Of a stretch of DNA of 64,000 nt, positions 49,778-59,824 are shown piece after piece (the stretch's first letter is position 1; every line of letters starts with the position of its first letter). The DNA is taken from contig CALWLJ010000011.1 in the NCBI GenBank assembly GCA_944381495.1, positions 1 to 64,000 of the forward strand. Reading direction: 5' to 3'. A program made the position numbers and the translations under genes. Below the pieces are notes generated by a model, which worked only from the letters and a program-made list of their open reading frames with translations, searched no databases and was not told where the DNA came from. The DNA is from an uncultured Mediterraneibacter sp. (lineage in GTDB: Bacteria > Bacillota > Clostridia > Lachnospirales > Lachnospiraceae).

Positions 49778-51160
49778 ATGCCGAAAGAATACAGAACCAT
49801 ACAGGAAGTGGCCGGGCCGCTGATGCTGGTCCGCGGCGTGGAGGGCGTGACCTATGACGAACTGGGGGAGATCGAGCTTGCCAGCGGTGAGACGAGACGG
49901 TGCAAGGTGCTGGAAGTAAACGGAAGTGATGTGCTGGTCCAGCTTTTTGAGAGTTCCACCGGAATCAATCTTTCTAACAGCAAAGTCCGTTTCCTGGGAA
50001 GAAGCATGGAACTGGGAGTGTCCGAGGATATGCTGGGCCGTGTCTTCGACGGCCTGGGCCGCCCCATCGATGAGGGGCCGGAGATCCTTCCGGAAGCCCG
50101 CATGGATATAAACGGCCTGCCTATGAATCCGGCAGCCAGAAGCTATCCGGAGGAGTTTATCCAGACTGGAGTATCCGCCATCGACGGGCTGAACACACTG
50201 GTCCGCGGCCAGAAGCTGCCCATCTTCTCCGCTTCCGGCCTTCCGCACGCCCAGCTGGCGGCACAGATCGCCAGACAGGCGAAGGTACTGGGAAAGAATG
50301 AAAACTTTGCCGTTGTATTTGCTGCTATGGGAATCACCTTCGAGGAGTCCAACTTCTTTATTGAGAGCTTCCGCGAGACCGGAGCTCTGGACAGGACCGT
50401 CCTTTTTGTAAACCTGGCAAATGACCCTGCTATCGAGCGTATTGCCACACCGAAAATGGCCCTGACTGCGGCAGAATATCTTGCCTTTGAAAAAGATATG
50501 CACGTGCTGGTCATCCTGACCGATATCACTAACTATGCGGACGCGCTCCGCGAGGTTTCCGCAGCACGTAAGGAGGTGCCGGGACGCCGGGGATATCCGG
50601 GGTATATGTATACAGATTTGGCTTCCATTTACGAGAGAGCAGGAAGACAGCGGGGCAAAAAAGGAAGTATCACCATGATTCCTATCCTGACTATGCCCGA
50701 GGATGACAAGACCCACCCGATACCGGACCTGACCGGATATATCACCGAGGGACAGATCATCCTGAGCCGTGAACTCTACCGCAAAGGGATCACGCCGCCC
50801 ATCGATGTGCTGCCGTCTCTGTCGCGATTGAAGGACAAGGGAATCGGCGAGGGGAAGACCCGGGCTGATCATTCCAATACGATGAACCAGCTCTTCTCTG
50901 CCTATGCCCGCGGAAAAGATGCAAAAGAACTGATGGTGATCCTGGGGGAGGCAGCCCTCACCGAGATCGATCTGATGTATGCCAGATTCGCCGACGCCTT
51001 CGAGAAAGAATACGTCTCCCAGGGCTATAACACAGACCGCAGCATCGAAGAGACTCTGAACATCGGCTGGAAACTGCTCCGCATGCTCCCCCGCGCCGAA
51101 CTCAAACGAATCGACGACAAATATCTGGATCAATACTACGGGACTGTCCCCGAAGCGTAG
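49778..51160 (+). CDS. ntpB: V-type ATPase subunit B
   Basis: A 460-residue nucleotide-binding, non-catalytic subunit without a P-loop lysine. [22 protein letters not shown] and [19 protein letters not shown] are family signatures. The natural end appears to be [12 protein letters not shown]; the last residues GTVPEA and the TAG stop are encoded by a GGGACTGTCCCC-type repeat that begins within the gene. Confidence 0.96.
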   Translation: MPKEYRTIQEVAGPLMLVRGVEGVTYDELGEIELASGETRRCKVLEVNGSDVLVQLFESSTGINLSNSKVRFLGRSMELGVSEDMLGRVFDGLGRPIDEGPEILPEARMDINGLPMNPAARSYPEEFIQTGVSAIDGLNTLVRGQKLPIFSASGLPHAQLAAQIARQAKVLGKNENFAVVFAAMGITFEESNFFIESFRETGALDRTVLFVNLANDPAIERIATPKMALTAAEYLAFEKDMHVLVILTDITNYADALREVSAARKEVPGRRGYPGYMYTDLASIYERAGRQRGKKGSITMIPILTMPEDDKTHPIPDLTGYITEGQIILSRELYRKGITPPIDVLPSLSRLKDKGIGEGKTRADHSNTMNQLFSAYARGKDAKELMVILGEAALTEIDLMYARFADAFEKEYVSQGYNTDRSIEETLNIGWKLLRMLPRAELKRIDDKYLDQYYGTVPEA

Positions 51161-51284
51161 CGCAGCGGGACTGTCCCAGAAGCCCTGAAAAGGGCAGAAA
51201 ATCGACTGTCCCCGAAGCGCAAGCGTAGTGGGACTGTCCCGGAAGCCCTGGAAGGGCGGGAAATAGACTGTCCCCGAAGCGTAG
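51139..51284. repeat. 62-bp tandem repeat between ntpB and ntpD
   Basis: GACTGTCCCCGAAGCG recurs at 51142, 51204 and 51266, an exact 62-bp step (two units plus a partial). Each full unit also holds GGGACTGTCCC and AGCCCTGAAAAGGGC-type hairpins. It covers the ntpB stop codon and ends about 10 bp before the RBS of ntpD. Confidence 0.88.
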
Positions 51285-51308
51285 AAATTCAACAAGGAGG
51301 TGGCGGAT

Positions 51309-51971
51309 TTGGCTGGAAAGCATGTGAATCCGACCCGGATGGAACTGACCCGTCTGAAGAAAAAAAGGGTCACGGCGATCCGCGGCCACAAGCTGTTAAA
51401 AGACAAAAGGGATGAACTGATGCGTCAGTATCTGGATCTGGTGCGGGAAAACATGGAACTGCGGAAGAGAGTGGAAGCAGGGATCCGCTCCGCTAACCGG
51501 AATTTTGTTATTGCGAAAGCAGGCATGTCGGCAGCGGCTCTGAACACGGCTCTTATGGCGCCGAAGCAGGAAGTAAGCCTGGAGGCCGTGGAGAAGAATG
51601 TTATGAGCGTGGATATTCCTGTTTTTAAATATAAGACAAGAACTGCCGATGAAAATGATATTTATTCTTATGGTTTTGCCTTTACTTCCTCGGATCTGGA
51701 CGGGGCTGTGAAATCGCTGGCAGATATCCTGCCTGACATGATACGGCTGGCGGAGTGTGAGAAGGCCTGCCAGCTCATGGCGGCAGAGATCGAGAAGACG
51801 AGAAGAAGAGTAAATGCACTGGAACATGTGATCATCCCGGAGACGGAGGAAAATATCCGTTATATTACAATGAAGCTGGATGAAAATGAGCGGAGTACCC
51901 AGATCCGTCTGATGAAGGTGAAGGATATGATGCTGGAAGAGGCGCATCATTATGACTGTTTAGTGCACTAA
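51309..51971 (+). CDS. ntpD: V-type ATPase subunit D
   Basis: A 220-residue central shaft: two long helices at the ends (PTRMELTRLKKKRVTAIRGH and RRRVNALEHVIIPETEENI). TTG 51309 lies 8 nt after AAGGAGG; GTG 51300 overlaps the RBS. It is separated from ntpB by the 62-bp repeats, but as a needed subunit it must be read through them. Confidence 0.93.
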   Translation: MAGKHVNPTRMELTRLKKKRVTAIRGHKLLKDKRDELMRQYLDLVRENMELRKRVEAGIRSANRNFVIAKAGMSAAALNTALMAPKQEVSLEAVEKNVMSVDIPVFKYKTRTADENDIYSYGFAFTSSDLDGAVKSLADILPDMIRLAECEKACQLMAAEIEKTRRRVNALEHVIIPETEENIRYITMKLDENERSTQIRLMKVKDMMLEEAHHYDCLVH

Positions 51972-51990
51972 CTTTGCTGATTAAACATCC

Positions 51991-52085
51991 GAAAACAGAG
52001 GTATCTCTAAAATGTATTCTGCGGGGCGGGAGGATGCGTTCGGGCTCCGCTCCGCAGAAAGGTTTTCGAGATCAGCTCTGTTTTC
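51991..52085 (+). terminator. large branched hairpin after the V-ATPase operon
   Basis: Outer arms GAAAACAGAG (51991-52000) / CTCTGTTTTC (52076-52085), a second helix TCTCTAAAA / TTTTCGAGA, and an inner TTCTGCGG (52017-52024) / CCGCAGAA (52052-52059) stem over a GC-rich loop. It lies 20 bp after the ntpD stop. It may end the operon, or be an RNA element in the long leader of glgC. Confidence 0.5.
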
Positions 52086-52377
52086 TGGTCTATTTAAGAC
52101 GGAAGTTAGTGGCTAAACAGCCGACCTCATACCTGCACATGTTCACACTTTTGGGACATCTGCTGCGGAAATGGAGGGAAAAACAGTCGTTTTGAACAAA
52201 CGCTCATGGAAAATGGGAAAACAGGTAAGATTTTTGTAAAAAGTTTGTATTTTTTGCATAAAAAACTTCAAATTTCGAAGGAAATGAGTTACAATTTGTA
52301 CATAAGTCATTGTGGCTTTGCGGCATTTTATAAAATGTCGGATTAACGCAAAATAAGTTTAGAATAGGGGAAGAATT
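52086..52377 (+). promoter_or_regulatory. glgCD promoter and leader
   Basis: AT-rich stretch with TTCAAA (52267-52272), 17 bp, TACAAT (52290-52295) as the best promoter. A 20-bp dyad CGGCATTTTATAAAATGTCG (52321-52340) lies in the leader and could be an operator or a weak hairpin. No gene is seen. Confidence 0.45.
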
Positions 52378-53586
52378 ATGGCAAAAGAAATGATTGCAAT
52401 GCTTCTTGCCGGAGGACAGGGCTCACGTCTGTATGCCCTGACACAGAATCTGGCAAAACCTGCAGTTCCTTTCGGCGGCAAATATCGTATCATCGATTTC
52501 CCGCTGTCGAACTGCGTAAATTCCGGTATTGACACAGTAGGAATCCTGACTCAGTATCAGCCTCTTGTGCTGAACGAATACATAGGAAACGGACAGCCCT
52601 GGGATCTGGACCGTCTCCATGGCGGAGTTCATGTGCTCCCGCCGTATCAGAGAGCTTCTGGATCAGACTGGTATAAGGGAACCGCGAATGCGATCTATCA
52701 GAATATCTCATTTATAGAGCGTTATGATCCCGAATATGTAATCATTCTTTCCGGAGATCAGATCTGCAAACAGGACTACAGTGATTTCCTGAAGTTCCAC
52801 AAGGAGAAAGGTGCAGAGTTCAGCGTAGCTGTCATGGAAGTGCCGTGGGAAGAGGCGTCCCGTTTCGGACTTATGGTAACAGATGAGAATGACAAGATCA
52901 CAGAATTCCAGGAGAAGCCGAAGAATCCCAAGTCCAACCTGGCATCTATGGGAATCTACATTTTTAATTGGGATATTCTGAAGAAATATCTGGAAGAGGA
53001 CGAGGCAGATCCTGAATCCGAAAATGACTTTGGAAACAATATTATTCCTAATCTCCTCCGGGATGAGAGAAAAATGTATGCTTACAGGTTTAGCGGTTAC
53101 TGGAAGGACGTAGGAACGATTTCTTCTCTCTGGGAAGCAAATATGGAAGTGCTGGATCCGGAACATAGCGGAATTGATCTGTTTGATGAGGAGTGGAAGA
53201 TTTACAGCAGGAACAGTGGTAAGACAGGGCATAAGATCGGTCCCGATGCAGTGGTGGAAAACTCTATGATCACAGATGGATGCCGGATCAACGGAAATGT
53301 CAAGCATTCGATTTTGTTCTCGGGTGTGAAAGTTGAAGCGGGTGCAGAGGTAGAAGATGCAGTGGTAATGGGCGGCACGACTATCAAGGCAGGCGCTGTT
53401 GTGAAACATTGTATTGTAGCTGAGAACGTAACTATCGGAGAAAATGCAGTTGTAGGCGCAATGCCGGATGGCGAGAACAGCGGAGTGGCAACAGTCGGCA
53501 GCGGTGTATATGTAGGCGATGGAGCCAAGGTCGGACCAAACGCAATGGTCAGCAATAATGTAAAGGACGGTGAAGAACAATGGTAA
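52378..53586 (+). CDS. glgC: glucose-1-phosphate adenylyltransferase, catalytic subunit
   Basis: A 402-residue ADP-glucose pyrophosphorylase, the committed step of glycogen synthesis. N-terminal nucleotide-binding [31 protein letters not shown]-type region is intact, as is the [11 protein letters not shown] substrate motif, with a left-handed beta-helix at the end. Overlaps glgD by 7 bp. Confidence 0.96.
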   Translation: MAKEMIAMLLAGGQGSRLYALTQNLAKPAVPFGGKYRIIDFPLSNCVNSGIDTVGILTQYQPLVLNEYIGNGQPWDLDRLHGGVHVLPPYQRASGSDWYKGTANAIYQNISFIERYDPEYVIILSGDQICKQDYSDFLKFHKEKGAEFSVAVMEVPWEEASRFGLMVTDENDKITEFQEKPKNPKSNLASMGIYIFNWDILKKYLEEDEADPESENDFGNNIIPNLLRDERKMYAYRFSGYWKDVGTISSLWEANMEVLDPEHSGIDLFDEEWKIYSRNSGKTGHKIGPDAVVENSMITDGCRINGNVKHSILFSGVKVEAGAEVEDAVVMGGTTIKAGAVVKHCIVAENVTIGENAVVGAMPDGENSGVATVGSGVYVGDGAKVGPNAMVSNNVKDGEEQW

Positions 53587-54722
53587 ATTCGAATATTGAT
53601 GCATTGGGAATCATTTTCCCGAACAGTTATGACGATCTGGTGCCGGAACTGGTGGCTGACCGGCTGATGGCGTCCATTCCATTTGCGGGACGTTACAGAA
53701 TGATTGATTTTATACTTTCCAGCATGGTGAACTGTGGAATTGATAATGTTTCTGTGATCGTACGAAAGAATTATCATTCTCTCCTGGATCATCTTGGAGC
53801 AGGAAGAGAATGGGATCTGACACGCAAGAACGGCGGCCTTAATATCGTTCCTCCTTTTGCAGAGAAGACGGTCAAGGTGTATAACGGCCGTGTTGAGGCG
53901 CTGGCAAGCATCCTTGGTTTTCTTAAGAGCCAGAAAGAAAAATATGTCATCATGGCGGATGCCAATGTTGCGGCTAGCTTTGATTTCGGGGCATTCCTGG
54001 AGCAGCATATCGAAAGCGGTGCGGATGTGACAGTGGCATATACCGAGGAAGAGCTTCCGGAAAGCTTTAAGAATACGGAGATTAACAGTAAGTCTTTGTA
54101 CTATACTCTGGATCTGGACGGACAGAGAGTGACGAATATTAAGATCAACTCGAAAGCATCGGGTGTACAGAACTTCTCCATGAACATTTATGCGATTGAA
54201 AGGGAGACTCTGATCGACCAGATCAGCCAGGCGTTTGTGCGGGGATATGTATACTATGAGAGAGATATTCTGTCACCCCACCTGGTGACACTGAATGTAC
54301 AGGGATTTAAGTTTGAAGGATACAGTGCGCGGATTTCGGATATGAAGAGCTATTTCGATGAGAACATGAAGCTGCTGGATGAGAATAATCTGGATGCTCT
54401 TTTTGACAAGGGGCAGATTTATACAAAGATCCGTGACGACAATCCGACCAGGTACAAGACAGGCTCACGCGTAAAAAATGTCATGGCGGCAGACGGCTGT
54501 GTGATCGAAGGTGATGTGGAGAACTGTATCCTGTTCAGGGGCGTTAAGATCAAGAGCGGTGCGAAAGTCCGTAACTGTGTGCTCATGCAGGATACAGTAG
54601 TTGAGTCTGGAGCGGATATCGATTATGTGATCACAGACAAAAACGTAGTGATCAGTGAAAATCAGAAACTGCAGGGAACAGACTCTTTCCAGGTATTTGT
54701 AGAAAAAGGAAAAAGAGTATAA
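53580..54722 (+). CDS. glgD: glucose-1-phosphate adenylyltransferase subunit GlgD
   Basis: A 380-residue GlgC-like protein that lacks the GGxGxRL catalytic loop: the equivalent segment reads [14 protein letters not shown]. GlgD is the modulatory partner of GlgC in Firmicutes and makes the GlgCD heterotetramer more active. No glgA, glgB or glgP follows here, so the rest of glycogen synthesis is elsewhere. Confidence 0.94.
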   Translation: MVNSNIDALGIIFPNSYDDLVPELVADRLMASIPFAGRYRMIDFILSSMVNCGIDNVSVIVRKNYHSLLDHLGAGREWDLTRKNGGLNIVPPFAEKTVKVYNGRVEALASILGFLKSQKEKYVIMADANVAASFDFGAFLEQHIESGADVTVAYTEEELPESFKNTEINSKSLYYTLDLDGQRVTNIKINSKASGVQNFSMNIYAIERETLIDQISQAFVRGYVYYERDILSPHLVTLNVQGFKFEGYSARISDMKSYFDENMKLLDENNLDALFDKGQIYTKIRDDNPTRYKTGSRVKNVMAADGCVIEGDVENCILFRGVKIKSGAKVRNCVLMQDTVVESGADIDYVITDKNVVISENQKLQGTDSFQVFVEKGKRV

Positions 54723-54814
54723 AAGCAAAAAAGCACTGCGGATCATCGAACCTCCTGACAGATATGCCGGGAATTAATGTGGTAATCAGAAAATTATAAT
54801 AAGGAAAAGCCGGA

Positions 54815-54862
54815 AGAAGCCGGAGCTGAAGGGAAGATCCCAGGATGCTCCGGCTTCTTTCA
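54815..54862 (+). terminator. terminator of glgCD
   Basis: Perfect 12-bp arms AGAAGCCGGAGC (54815-54826) / GCTCCGGCTTCT (54847-54858), then TTTC. Confidence 0.85.
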
Positions 54863-55064
54863 TTATATGAAGATGTCGAAAAGGAATGAAGGGCTGGGGG
54901 TTGAAGCATATTCCGCTGCGTGTTAGAATAAAGAAACGCAACAGAGAATAATTGTGCAGCCGTTCTGGCGTACGCCCTTATTATATAAATAAAATGTGAA
55001 TGGGACGGTATACGGAAAAAGAGACGGTTGCATTTTCGGCATTATGCAGAAGCAGGAGGAGTTT

Positions 55065-56261
55065 ATGAATCTTGACCGAGAAAACATGAGGAAAATAAGG
55101 CAGCTGATCCTGTTTACGATCATCGTATTGATCGCGCTGTGGAACTATGCGATCATCCTGGGGGCTGTCAGATATGCGCTGGGAATCATATTTCCATTTA
55201 TCCTGGGCGGAGGAATCGCGTTCGTTCTGAATGTTCCCATGTGCTTCCTTGAGGAGTTGATCTTCTACAATAAGAAGTTGAAGGATAAAAAGATAGCGAA
55301 CCGTCTGGCGCGGCCTGTCAGTCTGGTGCTTACCATTGTGATCGTGATCGGAGTCGTAGTACTGGTCATGTTTGTTGTGATTCCTGAACTGACCCGGACG
55401 CTTATGTCTCTTGGAAGGACGATCCAGATATTTATACCGGAGGCTCAGAGATTTCTGGAGGATCTGTTTACAAATAACAGTGACATGAGAGCCTGGCTGA
55501 ATAGTCTGGACCTGAATGTGGATACGATCATGAGAAACGCGATGGAGTTCTTTCAGAATGGTGCGGGAAATGTGCTGAACTCGACTATGTCCGCAATCGG
55601 TTCTATTGTGAGCGGAGTGACTACATTTGTTATTGCTTTTGTTTTTGCCTGCTACATCCTGCTGCAGAAAGAGAAGCTGAGAGTGCAGGTGAAGAAGGTA
55701 CTGGATGCCTTCCTCAAACCGGAGCGTGTGGAATGGGTTACAGAGGTGTGCTCTCTGACGGCAAAGACTTTTTCCAACTTTCTGGCAGGCCAGTGCCTTG
55801 AGGCCCTGATCCTGGGGGGCATGTTCTTTGTGGTGATGACCATTTTCAGTATGCCATATACGCTGCTGATCAGCGTCCTGATCGCCTTTACCGCACTGAT
55901 TCCCATATTCGGCGCCTTCATCGGATGTATCGTGGGAGCATTTCTCATCCTGATGGTAGATCCGCTGCAGGCACTGGGCTTTGTGATCATGTTCCTTGTC
56001 CTTCAGCAGATTGAAGGCAATATGATCTATCCCAAGGTTGTAGGTAAGTCCGTGGGCCTTCCATCCATCTGGGTCCTGGCAGCAGTCACCGTGGGCGGCA
56101 GTCTCATGGGAGTGATAGGAATGCTGGTATTCATTCCTATTGTATCGGTTATCTATGCTCTGTTCCGTGCCAGCGTGTATAAAAGGCTGAAAAAGAAAAA
56201 AATTCTGGCAGAGACTGAGGAGAGTCGGAAGCCGGAGGCTGAGACGGCGACAAAAGACTGA
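55065..56261 (+). CDS. AI-2E/PerM family membrane protein
   Basis: A 398-residue protein with about eight membrane helices and an extracytoplasmic/central helical domain (about 110-190). C-terminal signatures LIPIFGAFIGCIVGAFL, QQIEGNMIYPKVVGKSVGLP and GVIGMLVFIPIVSVIY are those of the PerM/AI-2E transporter superfamily. Members do varied export or antiport jobs; no specific role is assigned. ATG 55065 follows AGGAGGA; the frame is open upstream to 54996 without an RBS. Confidence 0.9.
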   Translation: MNLDRENMRKIRQLILFTIIVLIALWNYAIILGAVRYALGIIFPFILGGGIAFVLNVPMCFLEELIFYNKKLKDKKIANRLARPVSLVLTIVIVIGVVVLVMFVVIPELTRTLMSLGRTIQIFIPEAQRFLEDLFTNNSDMRAWLNSLDLNVDTIMRNAMEFFQNGAGNVLNSTMSAIGSIVSGVTTFVIAFVFACYILLQKEKLRVQVKKVLDAFLKPERVEWVTEVCSLTAKTFSNFLAGQCLEALILGGMFFVVMTIFSMPYTLLISVLIAFTALIPIFGAFIGCIVGAFLILMVDPLQALGFVIMFLVLQQIEGNMIYPKVVGKSVGLPSIWVLAAVTVGGSLMGVIGMLVFIPIVSVIYALFRASVYKRLKKKKILAETEESRKPEAETATKD

Positions 56262-56302
56262 CGAAATTATAGAGAAGTGAAACAGGATATGCAATAAAGG
56301 GC

Positions 56303-56332
56303 TTGACTTCCATCGGGCCGGCATGGTACAAT
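56303..56332 (+). promoter_or_regulatory. promoter of rpmG-secE-nusG-rplK-rplA
   Basis: TTGACT (56303-56308), 18 bp, TACAAT (56327-56332) with a TGG just upstream of the -10. Confidence 0.75.
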
Positions 56333-56434
56333 GTCATGGCGAATGGAAGTAGGCCTTTTTTTTATGCCTAAAAACAGATGGCTTCGCAACCATCAGTAAC
56401 ACGTAGTGAATATGTTAAAAGCGAGGTGGAAGTT

Positions 56435-56584
56435 GTGCGCACAAGAATTACACTGGAGTGTACGGAATGCAAGAACCGTAACTACAACATGACAAAGGAT
56501 AAGAAAGCTCATCCGGAACGCATGGAGACCAAGAAGTACTGCAGATTCTGCAAATCACACACACTGCACAAGGAAACGAAGTAG
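56435..56584 (+). CDS. rpmG: 50S ribosomal protein L33
   Basis: A 49-residue protein starting at GTG 56435 ([18 protein letters not shown]). It has the zinc-ribbon cysteines CTEC and CRFC, so it is the zinc-binding (C+) form. Frame open upstream to 56378 is leader, not protein. Confidence 0.95.
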   Translation: MRTRITLECTECKNRNYNMTKDKKAHPERMETKKYCRFCKSHTLHKETK

Positions 56585-56606
56585 TCGCCGGAAGGAAGTG
56601 GATACC

Positions 56607-56804
56607 ATGGGTGAGAAGACCAAAACTCAGAAAAAGAGCTGGTTCAAAGGACTTCAGGCTGAGTTCAAGAAGATCATTTGGCCAGATAGGAAGACACTTG
56701 CGAAACAGACCACGGCAGTCGTTGCTGTTTCCGTTGTTCTCGGGGTGATCATCGCTGTGGTTGATGTGATTCTGAGATACGGAATTGATTTACTGGTGAA
56801 ATAG
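56607..56804 (+). CDS. secE: preprotein translocase subunit SecE
   Basis: A 65-residue protein with an amphipathic part (WFKGLQAEFKKIIWPDRKTL) and one membrane helix (VVAVSVVLGVIIAVVDVIL). ATG 56607 chosen; GTG 56598 is too near the RBS. Standard position before nusG. Confidence 0.94.
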   Translation: MGEKTKTQKKSWFKGLQAEFKKIIWPDRKTLAKQTTAVVAVSVVLGVIIAVVDVILRYGIDLLVK

Positions 56805-56829
56805 TTGACAGCGGCAGAAAGGTGATTTT

Positions 56830-57348
56830 ATGTCAGAGGCAAAATGGTATGTTGTTCATACTTATTCAGGGTATGAGAACAAAGTAAAGGCTAATATTGA
56901 CAAGGCGATCGAGAACCGTCATCTGGAAGACCAGATCCTTGAAGTACGCGTGCCTCTTGAAGAGGTGGTGGAGCTTAAGAACGGCGTTCAGAGAACGGTT
57001 CAGAGGAAGATGTTTCCGGGCTATGTCATGCTTCACATGATCATGAATGATGACACCTGGTACGTGGTGCGGAACACCCGCGGCGTTACCGGATTTGTCG
57101 GACCGGGATCCAAGCCGGTTCCGCTGGAGGACAGCGAGATGGAGAACATGGGGATCAAACGGGACGACGTGGTTGTTGACTTTGGCGTTGGTGATACAGT
57201 CACTGTGCTCAGCGGAGCCTGGGAAGGCACTGTGGGAGTAATCCAGAGCATGAATGAGCAGAAGAAGAGCCTGTCGATCAATGTTGAACTGTTTGGCCGA
57301 GAGACTCCGGTTGAACTCAGCTTTTCAGAAGTGAAGAAAATGGATTAA
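56830..57348 (+). CDS. nusG: transcription termination/antitermination factor NusG
   Basis: A 172-residue protein with the NGN domain (KWYVVHTYSGYENKVKANI) and a C-terminal KOW domain (FGVGDTVTVLSGAWEGTVGVIQSMNEQKK). Links RNA polymerase pausing with the ribosome. Confidence 0.97.
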   Translation: MSEAKWYVVHTYSGYENKVKANIDKAIENRHLEDQILEVRVPLEEVVELKNGVQRTVQRKMFPGYVMLHMIMNDDTWYVVRNTRGVTGFVGPGSKPVPLEDSEMENMGIKRDDVVVDFGVGDTVTVLSGAWEGTVGVIQSMNEQKKSLSINVELFGRETPVELSFSEVKKMD

Positions 57349-57354
57349 AAAAAC

Positions 57355-57394
57355 GTGGGAGGGAGTAATCCCGCCAATACCACAAGGAGGTTAT
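57355..57394 (+). promoter_or_regulatory. L1-type mRNA motif before rplK
   Basis: GTGG-GA-GGG-AGTAAT-CCC-GCCAATA-CCAC (57355-57383) folds into a stem with a GA / GCCAATA internal loop and leads straight into AAGGAGG. The same structure stands before rplA (57947). It resembles the rRNA site bound by L1, which would let L1 repress its own operon. Confidence 0.65.
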
Positions 57395-57399
57395 TTAAA

Positions 57400-57825
57400 A
57401 TGGCAAAAAAAGTAGAAGGATATATCAAATTACAGATTCCTGCCGGCAAGGCAACTCCGGCACCGCCGGTTGGACCTGCACTTGGACAGCATGGTGTAAA
57501 TATTGTTGAATTTACAAAACAGTTCAATGCAAGAACAGCAGATCAGGGAGATCTGATCATCCCTGTTGTTATTACCGTATATAATGACAGAAGCTTCAGC
57601 TTCATCACAAAGACACCTCCGGCAGCAGTTCTGATCAAGAAAGCATGCAAGATCAAATCTGGATCAGGCGTGCCGAACAAGAACAAAGTTGCTACGATCA
57701 CAAAGGATCAGGTAAAAGAAATCGCTGAGATGAAGATGCCTGACCTGAACGCTGCATCTATCGAGACAGCGATCAGCATGATCGAGGGAACATGCCGTTC
57801 CATGGGTGTTGTAGTAGCAGACTAA
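57400..57825 (+). CDS. rplK: 50S ribosomal protein L11
   Basis: A 141-residue protein with the full L11 sequence pattern ([30 protein letters not shown]). ATG 57400 follows AAGGAGG; the frame upstream to 57355 is the regulatory hairpin. Confidence 0.97.
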   Translation: MAKKVEGYIKLQIPAGKATPAPPVGPALGQHGVNIVEFTKQFNARTADQGDLIIPVVITVYNDRSFSFITKTPPAAVLIKKACKIKSGSGVPNKNKVATITKDQVKEIAEMKMPDLNAASIETAISMIEGTCRSMGVVVAD

Positions 57826-57946
57826 GACCGGAGCAGAAGTAATTCGGATTTATCAGACAGTGCCGCTTCGTGAGCTGGCCGGGTCCCGGGGAGGGGCGGG
57901 CCGGATGCACGGAACGGACCGGATATGCAGTAAATTCACGAAACAA

Positions 57947-57990
57947 GTGGGAGGGGATATTCCCGCTAATACCACAAGGAGGTTATTTTT
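57947..57990 (+). promoter_or_regulatory. L1-type mRNA motif before rplA
   Basis: GTGG-GA-GGG-GATATT-CCC-GCTAATA-CCAC (57947-57975), followed by AAGGAGG. Helix-flanking and internal-loop bases are the same as at 57355 while the hairpin loop differs, as expected for a conserved protein site. Confidence 0.68.
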
Positions 57991-57993
57991 AAA

Positions 57994-58686
57994 ATGAAAC
58001 GAGGAAAAAAATATATTGAAGCTGCAAAACTGATCCAGAGAGGAAACCTCTACGACAAAGATGAGGCAATCGCCCTGGTAAAGAAAGCAGCAGTGGCTAA
58101 ATTTGACGAGACAATCGAAGCTCATATCAGAACCGGATGTGACGGACGTCACGCTGACCAGCAGATCCGTGGTGCGGTTGTTCTTCCGCACGGAACAGGT
58201 AAGAAAGTCCGCATCCTTGTATTTGCAAAGGACGCTAAGGCTGAGGAAGCTAAGGCAGCAGGCGCTGACTTCGTTGGCGGAGACGAGCTGATCCCGAAGA
58301 TCCAGAACGAGGGATGGCTTGACTTTGACGTTGTAGTTGCTACACCGGATATGATGGGTGTTGTTGGTCGTCTTGGACGTGTACTTGGACCGAAGGGTCT
58401 CATGCCGAACCCGAAGGCTGGTACCGTTACAATGGACGTTACAAAGGCAATCAACGATATCAAAGCCGGTAAGATTGAGTACAGACTGGACAAGACAAAT
58501 ATTATCCACGTGCCGATCGGTAAAGCATCCTTTACTGAGGAGCAGTTAGCGGACAACTTCCAGACGCTTATCGATGCAATCAACAAAGCAAGACCGGCAG
58601 CTGTTAAGGGACAGTATCTGAAGAGTGTAACTCTTACATCAACAATGGGCCCTGGCGTGAAGATCAACCCGATGAAACTTGCGTAA
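57994..58686 (+). CDS. rplA: 50S ribosomal protein L1
   Basis: A 230-residue protein, complete ([31 protein letters not shown]). It is the probable ligand of the two leader motifs. Followed by a strong terminator; rplJ/rplL are not next. Confidence 0.97.
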   Translation: MKRGKKYIEAAKLIQRGNLYDKDEAIALVKKAAVAKFDETIEAHIRTGCDGRHADQQIRGAVVLPHGTGKKVRILVFAKDAKAEEAKAAGADFVGGDELIPKIQNEGWLDFDVVVATPDMMGVVGRLGRVLGPKGLMPNPKAGTVTMDVTKAINDIKAGKIEYRLDKTNIIHVPIGKASFTEEQLADNFQTLIDAINKARPAAVKGQYLKSVTLTSTMGPGVKINPMKLA

Positions 58687-58703
58687 TTAATTGCGATAAA
58701 ATG

Positions 58704-58741
58704 AAAAGCCATGTGCAGGACGGACTGTACATGGCTTTTTC
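58704..58741 (+). terminator. terminator after rplA
   Basis: AAAAGCCATGT (58704-58714) / ACATGGCTTTT (58729-58739) and T run. Confidence 0.88.
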
Positions 58742-58846
58742 TGTTAAGCACAGAGCGTGCGCGTTAAGGCAGAGTAAAGCGGCTGCGGCGCTTATATGAA
58801 CAGCTTCAAGTCAGCGCTTCGCCGACTGTGTGGGCCGCGGCGCCCG

Positions 58847-58877
58847 CAGGCAAATGACACGCGGCGCCATTTGCCTG
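58847..58877. repeat. 10-bp inverted repeat upstream of the MBL gene
   Basis: CAGGCAAATG (58847-58856) / CATTTGCCTG (58868-58877), 11-nt GC-rich loop, in the leader of the MBL-fold gene. Possible regulatory hairpin. Confidence 0.4.
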
Positions 58878-58919
58878 GAGATGAACAGCAAATAGTATGA
58901 ACAGGGGGAGTATATTAAG

Positions 58920-59756
58920 ATGGAACTGACTATCACTACCTTGATCGAAAACGGAGAAGATGAAGAGAAATGCCTGAACAGCGAACATGGACTCGCTCTT
59001 TATCTGGAGTATGACGGGGAAAAGATTCTTTTTGACACCGGGCAGACAGGAAATTTTGTGGATAATGCGGCCGTACTGGGGAAATCTCTGAACGATCTGG
59101 ACTATGTTGTTCTCAGTCACGGACATTATGACCATGGAGGCGGAGTGAAACGTCTGCTCCCTCTGATGAGCAGCGAGACAAAGATCGTTCTGGGAGACGG
59201 ATATTTTCGCTCGAAATATAAAAGAACAGCTCAGGGATATCGTTTCAATGGCGTGTCGTTTTCCGAAGAAGATCTGATCCGGGGAGAAAATCAGATTATA
59301 ACAGTACGAGGAAAAATGGAGCGGATCGGAAAGCGGCTTCTGGTCTTCCGCGATTTTACATATCGTACAAAGTTTGAAAAAGTCAATCCCAACATGTGTA
59401 TAAAGGTGGAAGAGTCATTTGTCCCGGATGAGTTCAGAGATGAGATCGTGCTTGGTGTGGAAATGGAGGCAGGTCTGGTTGTTATAGCGGGATGCTCTCA
59501 TGCGGGGATCGTTAATATCCTGGAGGATATTCGAGAAAGGAGCGGGCAGAGGATATTTGCTGTTATAGGCGGGACGCATCTGGTGGGAGCGGAGGATGAA
59601 CGGATCCGGCTTACCGCGGAGAGACTGAGAAATATGGACATACAGATGCTGGCGGTCTCTCACTGTACAGGAGAAAAGGGTGTTGAGAAGCTGAGAGAAG
59701 TGTTTGGCGACAGGTTTATTGTGAATAATACGGGAAATGTGATCACTGTGAAGTGA
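58920..59756 (+). CDS. MBL-fold metallohydrolase
   Basis: A 278-residue metallo-beta-lactamase-fold protein. HGHYDHGG gives His67, His69, Asp71 and His72; later AGCSHAGIVN and SHCTGEKG complete the site. The pattern is that of the group annotated as dihydropterin-ribofuranosyl-aminobenzene phosphate synthase-like enzymes in bacteria and archaea, where the true reaction is often unknown. Its stop overlaps the open frame of the next gene. Confidence 0.85.
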   Translation: MELTITTLIENGEDEEKCLNSEHGLALYLEYDGEKILFDTGQTGNFVDNAAVLGKSLNDLDYVVLSHGHYDHGGGVKRLLPLMSSETKIVLGDGYFRSKYKRTAQGYRFNGVSFSEEDLIRGENQIITVRGKMERIGKRLLVFRDFTYRTKFEKVNPNMCIKVEESFVPDEFRDEIVLGVEMEAGLVVIAGCSHAGIVNILEDIRERSGQRIFAVIGGTHLVGAEDERIRLTAERLRNMDIQMLAVSHCTGEKGVEKLREVFGDRFIVNNTGNVITVK

Positions 59757-59824
59757 GCGTTATTCTGAAATGCGGGATTTTAAGAAAACGTAGGTTTGGA
59801 AAATTTGTGCGAGGGACTGGTTTG

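Noticed and set aside
49199-51406. 735-codon open frame on the minus strand
   Set aside because: It lies antisense to ntpA, ntpB and ntpD, has no RBS or recognisable domain, and part of it is repeat sequence. The plus-strand genes are certain.
51972-52195. 73-codon open frame after ntpD
   Set aside because: It coincides with the branched hairpin and has no RBS; the structure explains the sequence better.
54981-56324. 447-codon open frame on the minus strand
   Set aside because: Antisense to the PerM-family gene; His/Gln/Asp-rich translation typical of a reverse-frame shadow.
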